Shown here piece after piece: positions 50,301-61,901 of a stretch of DNA of 64,000 nucleotides; within the stretch, counting starts at the first letter, position 1; every line of letters begins with the position of its first letter. Source of the DNA: Yamagishiella unicocca (Eukaryota; Chlorophyta; Chlorophyceae; Chlamydomonadales; Volvocaceae); contig BDSL01000106.1 of assembly GCA_003116995.1 (NCBI GenBank), forward strand, positions 62,001 through 126,000, given 5' to 3'. The notes under the pieces were generated by a model, which had not been told where the DNA came from, made no database searches, and was given only the letters and a program-made list of their open reading frames with translations. The position numbers and the translations under genes were made by a program.

Positions 50301-53300
50301 AGCGGTGCAGAGCCGTACGTCGCAGAGAATGACAATGGCTGTTTTGATCCATGTCCTCCATCGCTTCCAAGGGGCCCCGTCGACGACGCTGAGAGAAGAA
50401 CAAACGGCGGCAGGCTATTAGTGAGCTGCTGTGCGGCGGAACCGTTTGGGTCCGCGTGATCGATACGCCCGTCGCCTGCACGCGACATAGGGCACAATAT
50501 GGACAGGATTAAGCAAATCTCAGTGTGCGCGCCTTTGACACTGGACCGAGTAGACACTATCGGCCAGAATCTCACCTACGCCAGTGTCCTTAAGGGTCTT
50601 CTTAGGGGACGAGGGAAGGCTGGGCGAGTGCTGCTGCTGCGGCTGCACCAGCTCCCTCGAGAACACAAGCTCTGGCCCACGTCGTCTTGGAAAGAGCAAT
50701 ACCTCTGCAGCTGGACGGGGCGAAGGCAGAGGCACTGTTGCGTCGCCGCCAGCGTACGCCCTTACGGTTTGGGTCTCCTGCTCGGCCATTTGACGTGACT
50801 GTCCGTCAAACAGCGGCGGTGAGGACAGCTGAATAATCGTCGGTCGTGCCGGCAAGCGCCCCTTATGGGCTATCAGACTGATGATGCTCATCGGGTCGCC
50901 TGAGGTCACGACACAGGGCAGAGGAGGGTTGTAACGAGGCATGGAAACAAGGGGCACAAACTTGATGTCCTATGATGTTACACGGTTGCCGCATGCATAG
51001 CGTCATGTCCTCGCATTTACAAACATTGGGATTTGGCCCTTACCTGACTTTAAGAACTGCATTGTTCCAAGTTCCTCGCCATCATCTTCTTCTGCGGTGT
51101 CCAGCTCATCTTCGGATTCGGACCCCTGAAACGCTTGCTCCCGCTGCTCCTCTGCCCGCTTTGCGGCTTCGGCCTGCACGGGAGACGATTGGGGTGGTCG
51201 GCTGCCAACATGATGACACGTAGTACATGCGAAGGCATAAGGCGATACAGCACCTGAAGCCGACTGCGCTGCTTCCCAGGACAGGCGTTAGCATACCTTG
51301 AGCAGTTCACGCTGTGCTGGCCGTAAGCGAAGCGGGCTATTTGCCTTCTCGTACTCGTTCACAACGGCTTCACAGGCCCGCATCGGTGTGTCAGGAGCGC
51401 TGCTGATCGAACTGCTACAAGTGCGAAGGCAAGGCAAGAAGTTGTACACGAGCATTGCTGGTTAGCCCAGCGAAGGCGCCAATAGCTTGCTATGTATCAT
51501 GCAAGGCATACCTGCTGCCGCCTGGTTCGCCGTACGCTACATCCGACTGTCCGCTCTCGTCGTTCCTTACTGGCGCGCGTGGCAGCAGCTTAATACCGCC
51601 ACCACGAGATGGGGAACCGGTGTCAGGCTCCTCCTCCCACCTATCCCGCTCTCGGTCCAGCGACAATCGCTGCGCCAGCTGCGGATTTTCCTCCAACATG
51701 CCGTGCAGTTCCGCAATGGTCAACACCCGCTGGCCGTATGTCGACTCTCCACCGCTGCTGTTACCGTCATCATCTGTGCTTTCTGCGCTGAATGTAGCAT
51801 TCTCGTACGGAAGCCCAGACGAAGCCTCGACGCTTTCTGAAGTGACTTGAGCGTTAGTAGGCGGTATTGGAATTTGGATTACGGGTGCCGCAGGTACTTG
51901 TTTGCTGGGTGATGAGGGCGACACCGATTGGTCCTGTCCCGGCATTGCGAAGGCATGATGCGGATGGGCATCCTGCACGATGGGCAACGACGAGGCGGAA
52001 TGAAAAGGTTCGCGTTCCAAAATCACCACGCTGCCCTTTCAGTATGCCGAAGCCGCAACAAGTAAAAGGAAATGGCGTGTGTGCCCGGTCTCAGCACGGT
52101 AACCGTTGCGATGTTTCAAATCCCTTACCGCATCAGGATATCCCACAGCATCTCGCGGCGTTCGACGCGCTAGGCTATCCAAGCCACCCGCGTCCAGTAG
52201 TCTTGGGGCATCCTGGTCCCGGGTGAAAGCACTGCCGCTGCCGTGGCTTTTGCCTGAAGCGGTGCTATTGGCGAGCAAGCTAGGCGTCGTCTCAATGGCT
52301 GCATTGTTAGGCCCGAGATCGCTACCGATCGTGCTCGCACGCTCGCCCAGGCCCATCAGATCTCCATCAGAGACAACGCCGCTGCCATAAGCATCGCGCT
52401 GGCTTTGGTTGGCAACGCTGTCCGTGCCAGTAAGCGATCTCAGTCCTGCGGTAGTACCACCCATGCTGCTGTCTGTGCCGGCGTCATAAATGCTGTTGCC
52501 GCCAGTTCGCAATTTCTTGTGAGCAGCTGTGGGCCACGACACCGTGGTGCGAAATTCCACGTCCGCCTGATTTCCTTCGTCGAATTGTTGCACCTGCGCC
52601 TTGCTCGGCGAGCCCTGCAAAATATCGCGACACAAAATCCCGTGACTGTTAACCGCACCGCATGGTTACATCTTTCGTTCCGGAGGGTCACACACATCAG
52701 GGCGTGCTCAACTGGAACTAAGCAGGCGATATTCCCATCATTGTCAACTAGTTTGTCCGTTTTCTCCCCCTAGTTCATCGCAATGACACACCTGGTAGCT
52801 TGGATCAAACGCCGACAGCATGTGGTCCACCGGCAACCCTGTGGGAATCACCGCTATCGGAGGTGGATAAGGAAGGAGGGAGCCAGCCATGGAAGCACGC
52901 AGCGAACGTTCGTGCTGCTGAGGGTCCGGCCACGCCTGCAAAGAAGCTCCATGCGCGCCCTGCTGCTGCAAGGCTCCCAATCGAGCGCTGAGTTGGAGCG
53001 CCAGATCCCAAAGATCTCCGACGTGCCGCTCGTTGCGCGCCTGCTGCATTCCGGCCTGCACAGCTGTTGGGTGATCGGGGGACAGTTGTCCGCTTCCGCG
53101 AGCGATCGTCTGACCCGCCATGCCACCTTGCCGCCGCCTGTTGGCTGAGACGGTGCGAGAAGCTGATCGTGAACGCCGGGTCTGTTGCTTTGCCCGCTTT
53201 GGAGGCGAGCGGGAGCGAGAATTGTGGGAGGCCGCCTGGTGCTTGCGTCCGGCAGTCGGGCTGCACCGACGCCCTCGGGATGTGTCACGACCGCGAGACG

Positions 53301-56300
53301 TGTCGCGACCACGCGAACTATCCCGGCGCTCCGCCTGCACCGGATGCATAGTCCACGGCAAGTAATGAATGTCTCGAATGGTCCGCGCTGAACATACCAC
53401 ACCGGAAAAGAAGCCCAACAACCCAGGTATCTAACTCACCGCCTGCAGTCCTCGCAGGTTCTGCTCATATTGCTTGCGCGCCGCCAGCCGTGCCTCCATC
53501 TCAATTGCACGCAGGACTTCAGGCGCGATAGGTTGACCAGCCTGTTTAATGCGCAACAATTACCTTATTGGGGAAATGCGTCATATATGCTCACGCGAGA
53601 AGGAAAGAGCAATCGCAAAGGCGAAGGAAGTTAGGGAGACAGCGCACCTGGAACTGTCGCGTCGCTGGTTGTGAAGACGCAGGCCTGCCAGTGATGAGGG
53701 GCCGCGTGGGCCGCGCCGAGCTTGCACGATACACGCGCCCATTATGTTCCGAAACACCCGGGTCATGAACGCGCACCACCTGGCGGAATTTTGTATAAAT
53801 ACGAAATACGAGGAGTCAACTGGTACACTTGGCAGGACCAGACGTCAACACGAGGGTTATATCTTTATTCTGCCCCACAAGCTACCGCCCCGCAACAGAT
53901 GGCACGAGTGGCAGCTCAGACTGGCAATTCGCCCACCTGCGGACCGTTGCCCACGTCGTCATCATCAATGGGATGTCCGTAATTGTCCATTAGCCAGGCC
54001 CTGCTACCACGTGAGCGGTTTGGTGAAGCAGCTCCGTACTGCCTCTCCTGGCGTCGGCGATCCGCTACCTCCTGTTGGCATAGAACACAACGGTGAGCTG
54101 TAATGACGCCTTTGGGGACACCCTGCAGCGTGTGGATGTAGGTACTTAAGTCATCGAGGAGCATAGGGACGCCTTGTCGCTTCGAAAACATGAATGAATA
54201 TGGACGCAGCGCAAGCGTTCAGCCCATATCCCAACACCCATTGCGCCCGCTTTGGTGCCACACAGACATCATTCGTGTCCCTACCATCCGCATAGCATCG
54301 CTCATATGATACGGCAGTGCCCTTTCGGACACCAAGTCGGAGTCTGGCTCCCCTTGTGGCGGGCGTATCGGCGGCGCGCCCCTGGGCAGTCTGGTTGCTA
54401 CTCCATCCTCCGTCGGTAGGACGTCTACCCATGCTGGTTTGGGTCCCTTGTAATCATGGGCATTGTCCTTTGAGGTCTCCGCGTACTTCTGCGCCCGCTG
54501 CTTATCCATGAAGGGAAGCAGGCAGTGCAACGTGACGTACGGCAACCGTTGGTCAATATGTTCCAACGTTGCAACAAGGCATGATTTCCGTTAGAATGGC
54601 GAAAACAATTCACGAGGATTGAGGCAAATGCCAGCGTATAGACGAACACATACCTCACGAGCTTTGGCCATCTCAACCTTAAGCACCTTAAGCTGCGCCG
54701 TCTTCGCCTCCAGCTGCGCTGCCTTTTCCTGCTGTTGCTTAGCGGCCATATCCTTCGCTTTGCGGTCCATGTACTCCTGAACGTGAAGGTATATGGTCTC
54801 ATCATACGAGCCAGGGCATTCCTGGCCAGCCGATTCCCTACCCGACATCATGTGTACCCTTGACGCCGATTGTGCGTACGTCGTTGTCCCCACTATAACA
54901 CGTACCTTCAACTGACAGCGCCCGAGTGGGTCCAAAGTCCGCATTCGTGCAGCTGCTGCACCGGGGCTCGCATTACGGGGCGGTGGCGCGTCTACCGCTG
55001 CCCTAGACACCACCTCCCGAGGGGCGCCAGCTGGCATCTCTCCTGTAACTGGAGAATTTCTTTGCCTCCGCATATTCTGGCGCCAAGGCCGAGGGTCAGC
55101 CGGCTTCTTCTCTGACGCATCGTGCCCCCCGGAGATGGCCTGCAACAACCATGCATCATGAATGAAAGCGAGGAGCAGACTGTGACAATAACAATGCTTT
55201 TGACTTTAGAGGCGCTAGTTACCTGCATGCCTTGCAAGCCAGCCGGACCGCCAGCAGGCAACGCCGGCTTCTTTCGCCTGACGGAAGCAGGCCTGACCTC
55301 CGGCACATGCGTTACCTCAGCTGTGGAGGCCTCCGCTTCCTCCGCCAGCTGGGCAGCTAGCGCGTCTTGCTCAGCCTGATGCATGGTACGGTGGGAACGC
55401 CCAACAAGTGATGTGCCGTCGCAAGGATAGTACTGTTGTGTAGTTCACGGCATGGCTCGTCCTTGCCATCCTTGATTGCGATCACAACGTGTACCGCATT
55501 TGTGCGCACCTTCAACCGCCGCTCCTTCTCCGCGCGGAGCAGATCTTGCTCCCGCTGTAACCGGTGCACAAAAGCGGACACGGCAGCCTGTCGTTGCATG
55601 GCTTGTGTCTGTTTCTGAGCCACTGGATTAGGCAGGATCTGCATGCAGTTTTGAGTGGTGGGTGCGATCAGGGCAATATCCAGCGGCTGCCTTGTACGTC
55701 AACATACTCCCTTTGGCGAATTGTCCCAAGCTCCTTACATTGAGGTCGCGCTTGATGGCTGCACCCTTAGCTGGTGCAGCTGGCAGGTGTGACGGTCGCA
55801 CTGCTGACCGCGAGCGTGGCCGACCCGCAAATGCTGCCGCAGACAGCCCAGGTGCTTCCTGCGGGTTTGCTGTTGCTGGCCGCATGAGCACGCGTGCGGG
55901 TTCTAGGCCCTGTCGGGTGGGCGGCTGTGCCGCATGACTGTCGGCGAACTCCGGCTCGTAGCTTGGAGGCCCCATGTCGTCCGTATCCTCCACCTGTTCC
56001 ACATCATTCGCCTCCACCACCACAGCGGCTGCAGCTGATGCGCGTGTTTTCTTAAGCCGAGCTTTCTGCTCCATGGCTTTGAGCTGTGCAAGCTCAAGCG
56101 GCGCGAAGCTTGCCACTAATTTCACCAGCTCCGCATTAATGGGATGGGGTCGCCTGCGCGGTGGGGCTGGCTCATATGAGTCCTCGCTGTTTGGGGCTCC
56201 GCCTGATGACGCGGTACCTCGCCGGCTGGAACCCCCGCCTGGCAACGCAGTCACGGCCCCAGGCTGGACGCCTGGAAGGCCTGTATGCTGCTCGCCAGAC

Positions 56301-56670
56301 CTGCGCCGCGTGGAGCGCCCAGCATCTGCAAGCGAGCCAAAGAGTGCACTTATGTTAAGTTTGGGACCCAGGTCACGGGTAGTACCAGGCTTCCACCTTG
56401 AGAGACACGCCCGTGTGCCTCGTGCCAAACCGGCCACACCTTCAGGAGGTCCCTTTACGACCTGTGCCACGGAAATGATGCGACCAGATACGTGGCCCGA
56501 TTTTCCCTTGGCGCCTGAGCACAGTTTGCCAATGGGGCTCCGTCAACGCGGTAGTCATTGCTCGGACGAACGCGCCAATCGGTGTAAATTGGCATCAACG
56601 TGCTGCGGGCATAGACCCAGCTCTTACCGCCATCCTCGCCTGGTCCCACGGAGGGAGCCTGCAAAGGCAT
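31291..56670 (-). CDS. CEP350: Giant centriolar/basal-body protein, CEP350 (CAP350)-like
   Basis: About 54 exons, about 5100 aa. Minus-strand exons: 56670-56628, 56325-55739, 55638-55510, 55375-55223, 55139-54906, 54776-54654, 54497-54285, 54071-53937, 53779-53648, 53541-53440, 53334-52792, 52614-52129, 52035-51512, 51414-51297, 51173-51044, 50899-50576, 50475-50004, 49777-49615, 48940-48758, 48572-48056, 47952-47657, 47480-46637, 46515-46307, 46146-45732, 45635-45513, 45142-44900, 44717-44575, 44453-44135, 44052-43925, 43830-43738, 43483-42944, 42004-41633, 41237-40299, 40087-39950, 39665-39176, 39012-38935, 38830-37523, 37378-37295, 37174-36644, 36458-36288, 36160-36069, 35880-35698, 35554-35183, 35000-34731, 34632-34591, 34447-34100, 33834-33667, 33456-33342, 33089-32852, 32650-32575, 32388-32275, 32094-31933, 31771-31640, 31515-31291. 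The frame is kept across every junction. The protein is mostly disordered and acidic, with short coiled coils, scattered Y-S-x-D/E-F motifs, and a CEP350-type C-terminus. CEP350 anchors FOP and microtubules at centrioles; that role is inferred. The first two exons are the least certain. Confidence 0.82.
33937..33972 (+). repeat. 13-bp intronic direct repeat
   Basis: Three tandem units of CGGTATCAAGACA, the last truncated, in an intron of the CEP350-like gene. Confidence 0.9.
39384..39497 (-). other. Possible in-frame GC-AG intron in the CEP350-like gene
   Basis: The long exon 39665-39176 contains CAG|GCAAGT, the classical GC donor context, and ends this inner segment with CCCCTGCAG. The 114 nt between are a multiple of three without a stop, so the segment can be kept or removed. 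Its translation (for example ITPIMYVLLRFAAIG) is hydrophobic and unlike the Ser/acidic sequence on both sides, which favours an intron. Confidence 0.55.
41848..41890 (-). repeat. 15-bp coding repeat
   Basis: Tandem ACTCCGGACGGATAC-type units (plus-strand view) encode a V-R-S-V/I/A-S pentapeptide array in the CEP350-like protein, just after an acidic HEED stretch. Confidence 0.8.
42005..42943 (-). other. Unusually long intron (939 nt) of the CEP350-like gene
   Basis: It separates exons 43483-42944 and 42004-41633 and is the longest intron in the model. Its 3' half is pyrimidine-rich on the coding strand. No frame with a recognisable motif was found inside on either strand. Confidence 0.7.
48230..48500 (-). 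repeat. 30-bp coding minisatellite, L-R-A-G-S-P-P-Q array
   Basis: About nine tandem 30-bp units encode ten-residue repeats of the form LRAGSPPQTS in the CEP350-like protein (exon 48572-48056). Unit variants include a swap to SRR or TQR at the start. The frame is preserved in every unit. The repeated basic Ser-Pro sequence is of the kind found in microtubule-binding and CDK-phosphorylated regions; that role is inferred. Confidence 0.9.
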
Positions 56671-58339
56671 TGTCGCAGAAGGCTATGCCTTCATGGCCTC
56701 CCAGCTGCTGTTTGCGCCGCAGCCAGCAAAGCAGGTTGTACTATACTGAAACCGTATAATGACGCAAATGAAATGTGCTTGCGTCGCGCAGTAAGGCCAC
56801 TGAGTCCGAAATGGTAACTGCCCCTATGGCCGACGCGACGATGCCAGATAATGGCTGCACGGCAAAGATGCGTCCATGGCCTATGCAGTAGTTCCTTTGG
56901 TTAACCAATTAGGCGTGTCTGTGTTAGGAAGACCGTACGCAGGTTCCAAGCTCCCGATTCGAATGACTGTCAGCCTTGCCAGCTGACAACCATACCTATT
57001 GCAAGGCTGCATGAATTACAAGGTCAGATGCACAGCGTTATTGATGTCGCAACGTCGTAGGAATTACTGTAATGGCGACGTTTGACTTGGCCGATCCACC
57101 AGGAAGCGCCCAGCTAATATACCTGTGCTGGAGATTGCTTAAAGTGTTTTACTTATATTATGCTAGCAGAAACTCCGATAGCCTATGTGGAATGTAGGAC
57201 ATCAGTCGAAATGGGATAGAGCCTTGCAAGTACGGTCCGTCGCTATCCTGGAAAGCCGTTGCGCACCGACGCTTAGATAGCGCTATCTTTTTTAGTTCCT
57301 ATGTATGTTTTACATACGTTTTACTCGCACCTCTCGACCTCGTTGTGGGATTTGTCTTACACCTGCATCATACATGACAAGCACGATTTGATTGGAATTG
57401 TGTCCAGCGCTTCCTGTGCTGTTGGCGGCCGAACTCTGCTTGCGTATGAACACAGGATCGGGAAGTATAGCACAGAGGACCTAAGCATACGCGAAAACAC
57501 GACGGGTGGGTGCGGAAAGGTGTGGATAGCATACCACGGCGCGGCAGCGCAGCGCATACATTGTTGTATGTTGGTTGCTTGAAGGAATGGGGGATATGCC
57601 GACGATGTATGATGTACAACAGAGGTTGAACGCCATACACCAGGCCCTCCCTGTGGCTCCCTGTGGACTTCCCTATCGCTATCCTTCATGTTGGCTACGG
57701 CATTTCGTCTCGCCCATCCCCAAGCAACATGAAACTACCCCGTGCCATGCCCTTGCACTAGCATAGCCGCGTGCGCACTAGTCGTGGTTTTGGTGCCGCT
57801 CCAGAAACGCGAATTTGGAGCGCGGCAATTAGAGTAACAGTGCAGCTGTGGGTTGTGCTGCACAAAGTGGCCGAAAACAATGCGGAAAAGGGACCGAAAC
57901 AAAGTTTCCAGTGGGTCCTTGTAACCCGGTCCAGACACCGACTGTTGTTGTTGTAACGGTTACAGTGGGTTCCAGACCAAGAGGTAGAACCATCGGGCGC
58001 ATCGCCTGACACTGAACAAGACGGAGGAAACAAAACCCAACATGCACCGAAACAAAGGCAAACCACCAGAACACCAAATTGACAGGCCGTAGGCATACAG
58101 AGCAGCAGCCAGCACCCCAGGGGGAATTTGCACTAGAGGCTCCCCTACCAGGAACTGGCCACCAACCAACCTAACAGCCCAGCATCCGACAAACCAGTGA
58201 AGCGCCGCAACGATACAAACATCGGAACCAGCCACCTCTCATCCCATAAGGCACGGACCCCTAGTAGGGCTCAACACGCCTATATAGCCAGAAAGTATGA
58301 AGCACGGGAAACCCCGCTCCCCACGACGACCCGAGCCGA
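56671..58339. other. Region upstream of the CEP350-like gene
   Basis: It contains the presumed promoter of the giant gene, AT-richer than the coding regions. The right part (about 57780-58339) probably belongs to the 3' untranslated part of the retroelement remnant that follows. A near-palindrome TGTAACGGTTACA at about 57953-57965 puts TGTAA on both strands. No gene was recognised. Confidence 0.45.
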
Positions 58340-59112
58340 TCAGGAATCCACCAGTACCTCAGCCGGTCCCCCGCACACAAGGCGATTGGCGACAACCCGC
58401 AAGAAAGGATGCCGAGGCCCCACTGCATCCCAGCCTTTCTGGGGAAGCCCCAGCGCAGCAAAGCCCCTCAGCAGAGCCCAAAACTCCACCACCCCACGGC
58501 GAACGGCACGATCCAGAAGACCACTACCCGGAGTAGGAGGGGGACCACCAGCCCCCGCCCTTTTCAAGGCCGCGGCCATAAACCGGCGCCTCACCTCCAT
58601 GGCAGTAATAGCCGCCAGGACTACTACATCCCAGACGCAGGACTGTACCCCGGTAGGTGCTTGCACCAACCAAACTTGCGCCCGTGTCACCCCTGCACCG
58701 AGCTGGGTCTCGAGTTGGGCAATCACTGCTTGAGCCACCGGGCAGAACCAAAAGTGGTGTAAGCGGGGGGTACCCGCTCCTGGAGACTCTCCAGCCGGCA
58801 CACCGCACCCACAGGGGGCTGCTGCTGCCGTCCGCATATGAGAGTTCCCTAGGAGGGGGATCCCATCCACAGCCAACCGCCACCATCCCTCCTTATAGGC
58901 CGGCTCCCACTTCATGCCAGACCAGAGCCGCCGGAACACTTGCTGCAAGGCATTCAGGGCCGCTGACAGGACAGGGCCGGTACCCCCAAGCGCTTCGCGC
59001 ACAAATTTCTCATGCGCGGCCCGCCGGGCGTCCGCGAACTCGACCAGTTGCACACCGCAGCGCCAGCGGCTCTCCCTTTTGTGTGCGACCACGTCCGCCC
59101 CGGAGGTTGCAG
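58340..59112 (-). pseudogene. Non-LTR retrotransposon ORF2 C-terminal remnant
   Basis: An open frame of about 257 codons, bounded upstream by an in-frame TAA. It contains WWRLAVDGIPLLGNSHM, then CGCG and HHFWFCPVAQAVIAQLE, which is the arrangement of the zinc-binding region (zf-RVT type) after the reverse transcriptase domain of LINE-like elements. No reverse transcriptase or endonuclease motif is present in the window, so this is a 5'-truncated copy, as usual for target-primed insertion. The family assignment rests on this zinc segment only. Confidence 0.6.
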
Positions 59113-60715
59113 CTTATCTTACGTATTGTTTCCAGGCTATCACAGGGCGTGGTTTCTTGCGTCAGAAGTCCGCGTTCACATTGAGGTGCACAGAGGTGCA
59201 TTTTGGCGCAGTCTAATTTCTAACAAGCGGCCATTGCGGCCAAACCCTTAGCCCTGGGCGACGAAAACATTTCAGGAGTCCGCTTGGCGTGCATGTGGCC
59301 TCTTGCTGGGGAGCCATCGGTGCAACGTCCTCCCTGTGTGGTGCTTGCCGCTGCTGTTACCTCTGGCCTCTGGGTTGTGAGGTGTCTGGGTGGTTTGCCT
59401 TATAGGAGCCGTCGGGAGTTTTTCCTGCATTTTGTCTTCAAGGGTCTCCTTCAGTAGTACCACTCGTTACAGTTGGCGATGTGCCCAATGGCTCAACCCT
59501 CTTTCCACGTTACAATTATTGCTATCACAGGTGGTGGCTGTCATCCTAAGTGGCTACACCGACGCGAAGACGGGAAGCAAACCTGAGCAAACAGAGGCAG
59601 GCTGACAGGGGCTGGCCAAATGCTACCAACAGCCAGGAGGAATAGATGACAAGGGGAAGAGACCGGCACCCGACACCTTTGACAGGGCAAGGACAGGGGA
59701 CACCAACGGGTTCCGGTCTGGGGCCCACTGCAACAAGTTAACACAAAGGAGCAACACAAAAGAGCGGAATTGGAGGCGGCGACGACCAACGCAACGAATA
59801 TGACTAGCACCGAACTGTGGCATCAATGCAGCAGGAGGCTGTCTGACTACTGACTGGCTGAGTCAGTTCCTCGTGCAGATTAGTCCATCGCCACAGGCTT
59901 CTTCTGCTGCAGCTATGGGCAATCGTGCCGTATCTCGTTTGATGTGTGATAAGCGTCGCTCTGGCGTGTCCTAGATTGTCCTCTCATCGACACGACTGTA
60001 ATTGCATCTGTCCCCGATCACCCTTTAGCAGGATGCTGGACACAGAATGCAAGAAACCTGCAACAGCGGCGGCTGCATTGCCTGAAGACGATTCGAGGCG
60101 CGACGCACTGACATACACAAAGTGGGTACATGCTTTTTTGGCGTTATTGCGAGAGATAGGTGCGGGAGGACAACGACATAGTTAATGGAGTGGTACGTCT
60201 CGTCGCTCGACCCTGCCATACCCTGATTAGCAATCGCCATCGCACATTGTGCGTTAAGACTCCAAGAAGTTCAAATCTAGTAGTCGTAAAGTCCCTTTGC
60301 AGCTCAGTACAAGCGCAAAAGCGCAGACACGCAGCAAACAAGTAACATCGACATTGTCCGACTCTGCTGCCACTGCAATGCCTTCGTTCTTTGCACATCA
60401 TCCATGCGTCACAACACAACAGATAGCAAAACAACTTTGGCCAAACAGACATACACGTCCATGGTAGCAGAGCTCAAAATGTGCAGAGCGACATGCTGTA
60501 CAGACCGGACATGCCGGCATTGCGCAACCTGCAACTTAAAACGAAGTCGTTACTGCTAGAGGGCGGAGATCGTCATGTGATTTTATCGTACGCCGTAAAT
60601 ATGGGACAAACCGCAACACAATCGTAAGCGGTGTTTCCCTGCTAACCAACACGATCCACACAATAGGTACATACCGGTACATGCCATAACATTTTATTTC
60701 AGTGTCCGACCTGAC
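59113..60715. other. Intergenic region downstream of the HMG gene
   Basis: Short frames on both strands, none with a motif. It holds the HMG 3' end at its right side and may include further decayed retroelement sequence at its left. Nothing else was recognised. Confidence 0.45.
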
Positions 60716-61510
60716 CTAAGCCGAGGAAGCTTGCTTAGCCTTCCAAGCGTCTAGAAGAACCTTAGCCTCGTCCTTGTACGTCTGCTGTTCTTCAACTGAC
60801 AGCTGCTTCCAGGCCCGGCCTAGTAGGGTTGCAACCTCCGTAATCGGCATGCCCGGGTTTTCTGCAACGACGGCGCTGCGCTTCCTGTTCGTGAATAGTA
60901 TGTACCCCGACGGCGGACGTGTCTTGGCCTTCTTCTCCGCTAGTGCCGCGGCCTGCGGCGAACGGAGTATTGACAACGATATTGATATCATCGACAATAG
61001 AGAATGCAACAATTACTAATTCGCCCAGCAGTTGCTAGGATGTCCAGATGATTGCGGACAGGTCCCACTGGCTTGGCGGCAAGATCACAGTGCAACAACG
61101 ACAAACGTTTTTCCATAACCATGGTCCTGGCACGCCATTGAATGTCGATCACTCACCCGCTGAACATCCACATGTGCTTTCAGCTCGGCCGCCTCGCGCT
61201 GATAGGGAGCCTTGGTTTCCGGAGTGGCGTTCAACCACTGTTCCCGCACAACCGCGCCCGCATCTGCAAACTTCATCTCGGGATGCTCCTTCTTGACTTG
61301 GGGAAACGTAGCCTTGACGAAGAGGTTGAAGGCGCTGGGCGCCCGGTGGGCTTTCGGCTTCTTCTCGTTAGCCTTGCCAAGCGCCTCCTTCGCCGGAGCC
61401 TTCTTGGGAACGCTGACAGGTTGCTTATCGTCCTTAAAACAGCGCACGCATGGCGTCCGGCGAGCAGGGGCACATACGCGCAGCTGCGGTCTGGAGGAAG
61501 GGGCGAGCAT
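60716..61510 (-). CDS. Two-HMG-box protein, probably organelle-targeted
   Basis: Exons (minus): 61510-61157 and 60952-60716; 196 aa, one GT-AG intron of 204 nt. Box A lies at about residues 54-112 (HRAPSAFNLFVKATFPQVK, then VVREQWLNATPETKAPYQ). Box B lies at about 127-190 (TRPPSGYILFTNRKRSAV, then LLGRAWKQLSVEEQQTYKD). Each box shows the P-S-A/G-F/Y start and the central Trp. HMG boxes bend DNA without strong sequence preference. The first 30 residues are rich in Arg, Pro, Ser and Ala, free of acidic residues before CFKDD, and end VRC, as in chloroplast transit peptides of green algae. A plastid or mitochondrial nucleoid protein is therefore likely; a nuclear HMGB cannot be excluded. It shares a short divergent promoter with the RING gene. 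Confidence 0.88.
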
Positions 61511-61901
61511 CCTGGCGTTCCGGAACCTTAGAGAGTTTAATCTAGATTGGAATAGTAGGTGCTAAGAAACACTCGAAGGATATGGCTTTTTGCAATGAGC
61601 GACCACCTAATCCAAACGGTTCCCGAGTATACAGACGAATTCCACTTTGGCGCGATGGTTTCGGCGCCAAGACTCACACGACCGGGCGGCGGGGCGGGCA
61701 ACTCGCAGGCTGTCCGCATTTATTGCATTTGTCATCTGCAGTAATGTATGCTGTTCCTAAACATTACTGCGACACCACATGGGAACGCGTGGAGTGTAAT
61801 CCTGGCGGAACTCCGACCTTGCCAGCCCGTGCGCTGCCCCAGCGAGTAGTTCCAACTTTTGTATTTTATTGGCACAGCCTAGGCTACTAGTTATACTAGC
61901 G
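61511..61901. promoter_or_regulatory. Divergent promoter between HMG and RING genes, with inverted repeat
   Basis: 391 bp separate the two start codons, leaving little room for separate promoters. A perfect 10-bp inverted repeat, GCAGTAATGT (61738-61747) and ACATTACTGC (61761-61770), with a 13-nt spacer lies inside. It could be a site for a dimeric regulator or part of a 5' UTR hairpin of the RING transcript. No TATA box was identified with confidence. Confidence 0.55.

Noticed and set aside
53440..54071. Possible gene boundary near 53.9 kb where a frame ends in a stop at 53916
   Set aside because: A GTGGGC donor before that stop joins in phase to 53779-53648 and 53541-53440, so the giant gene continues.
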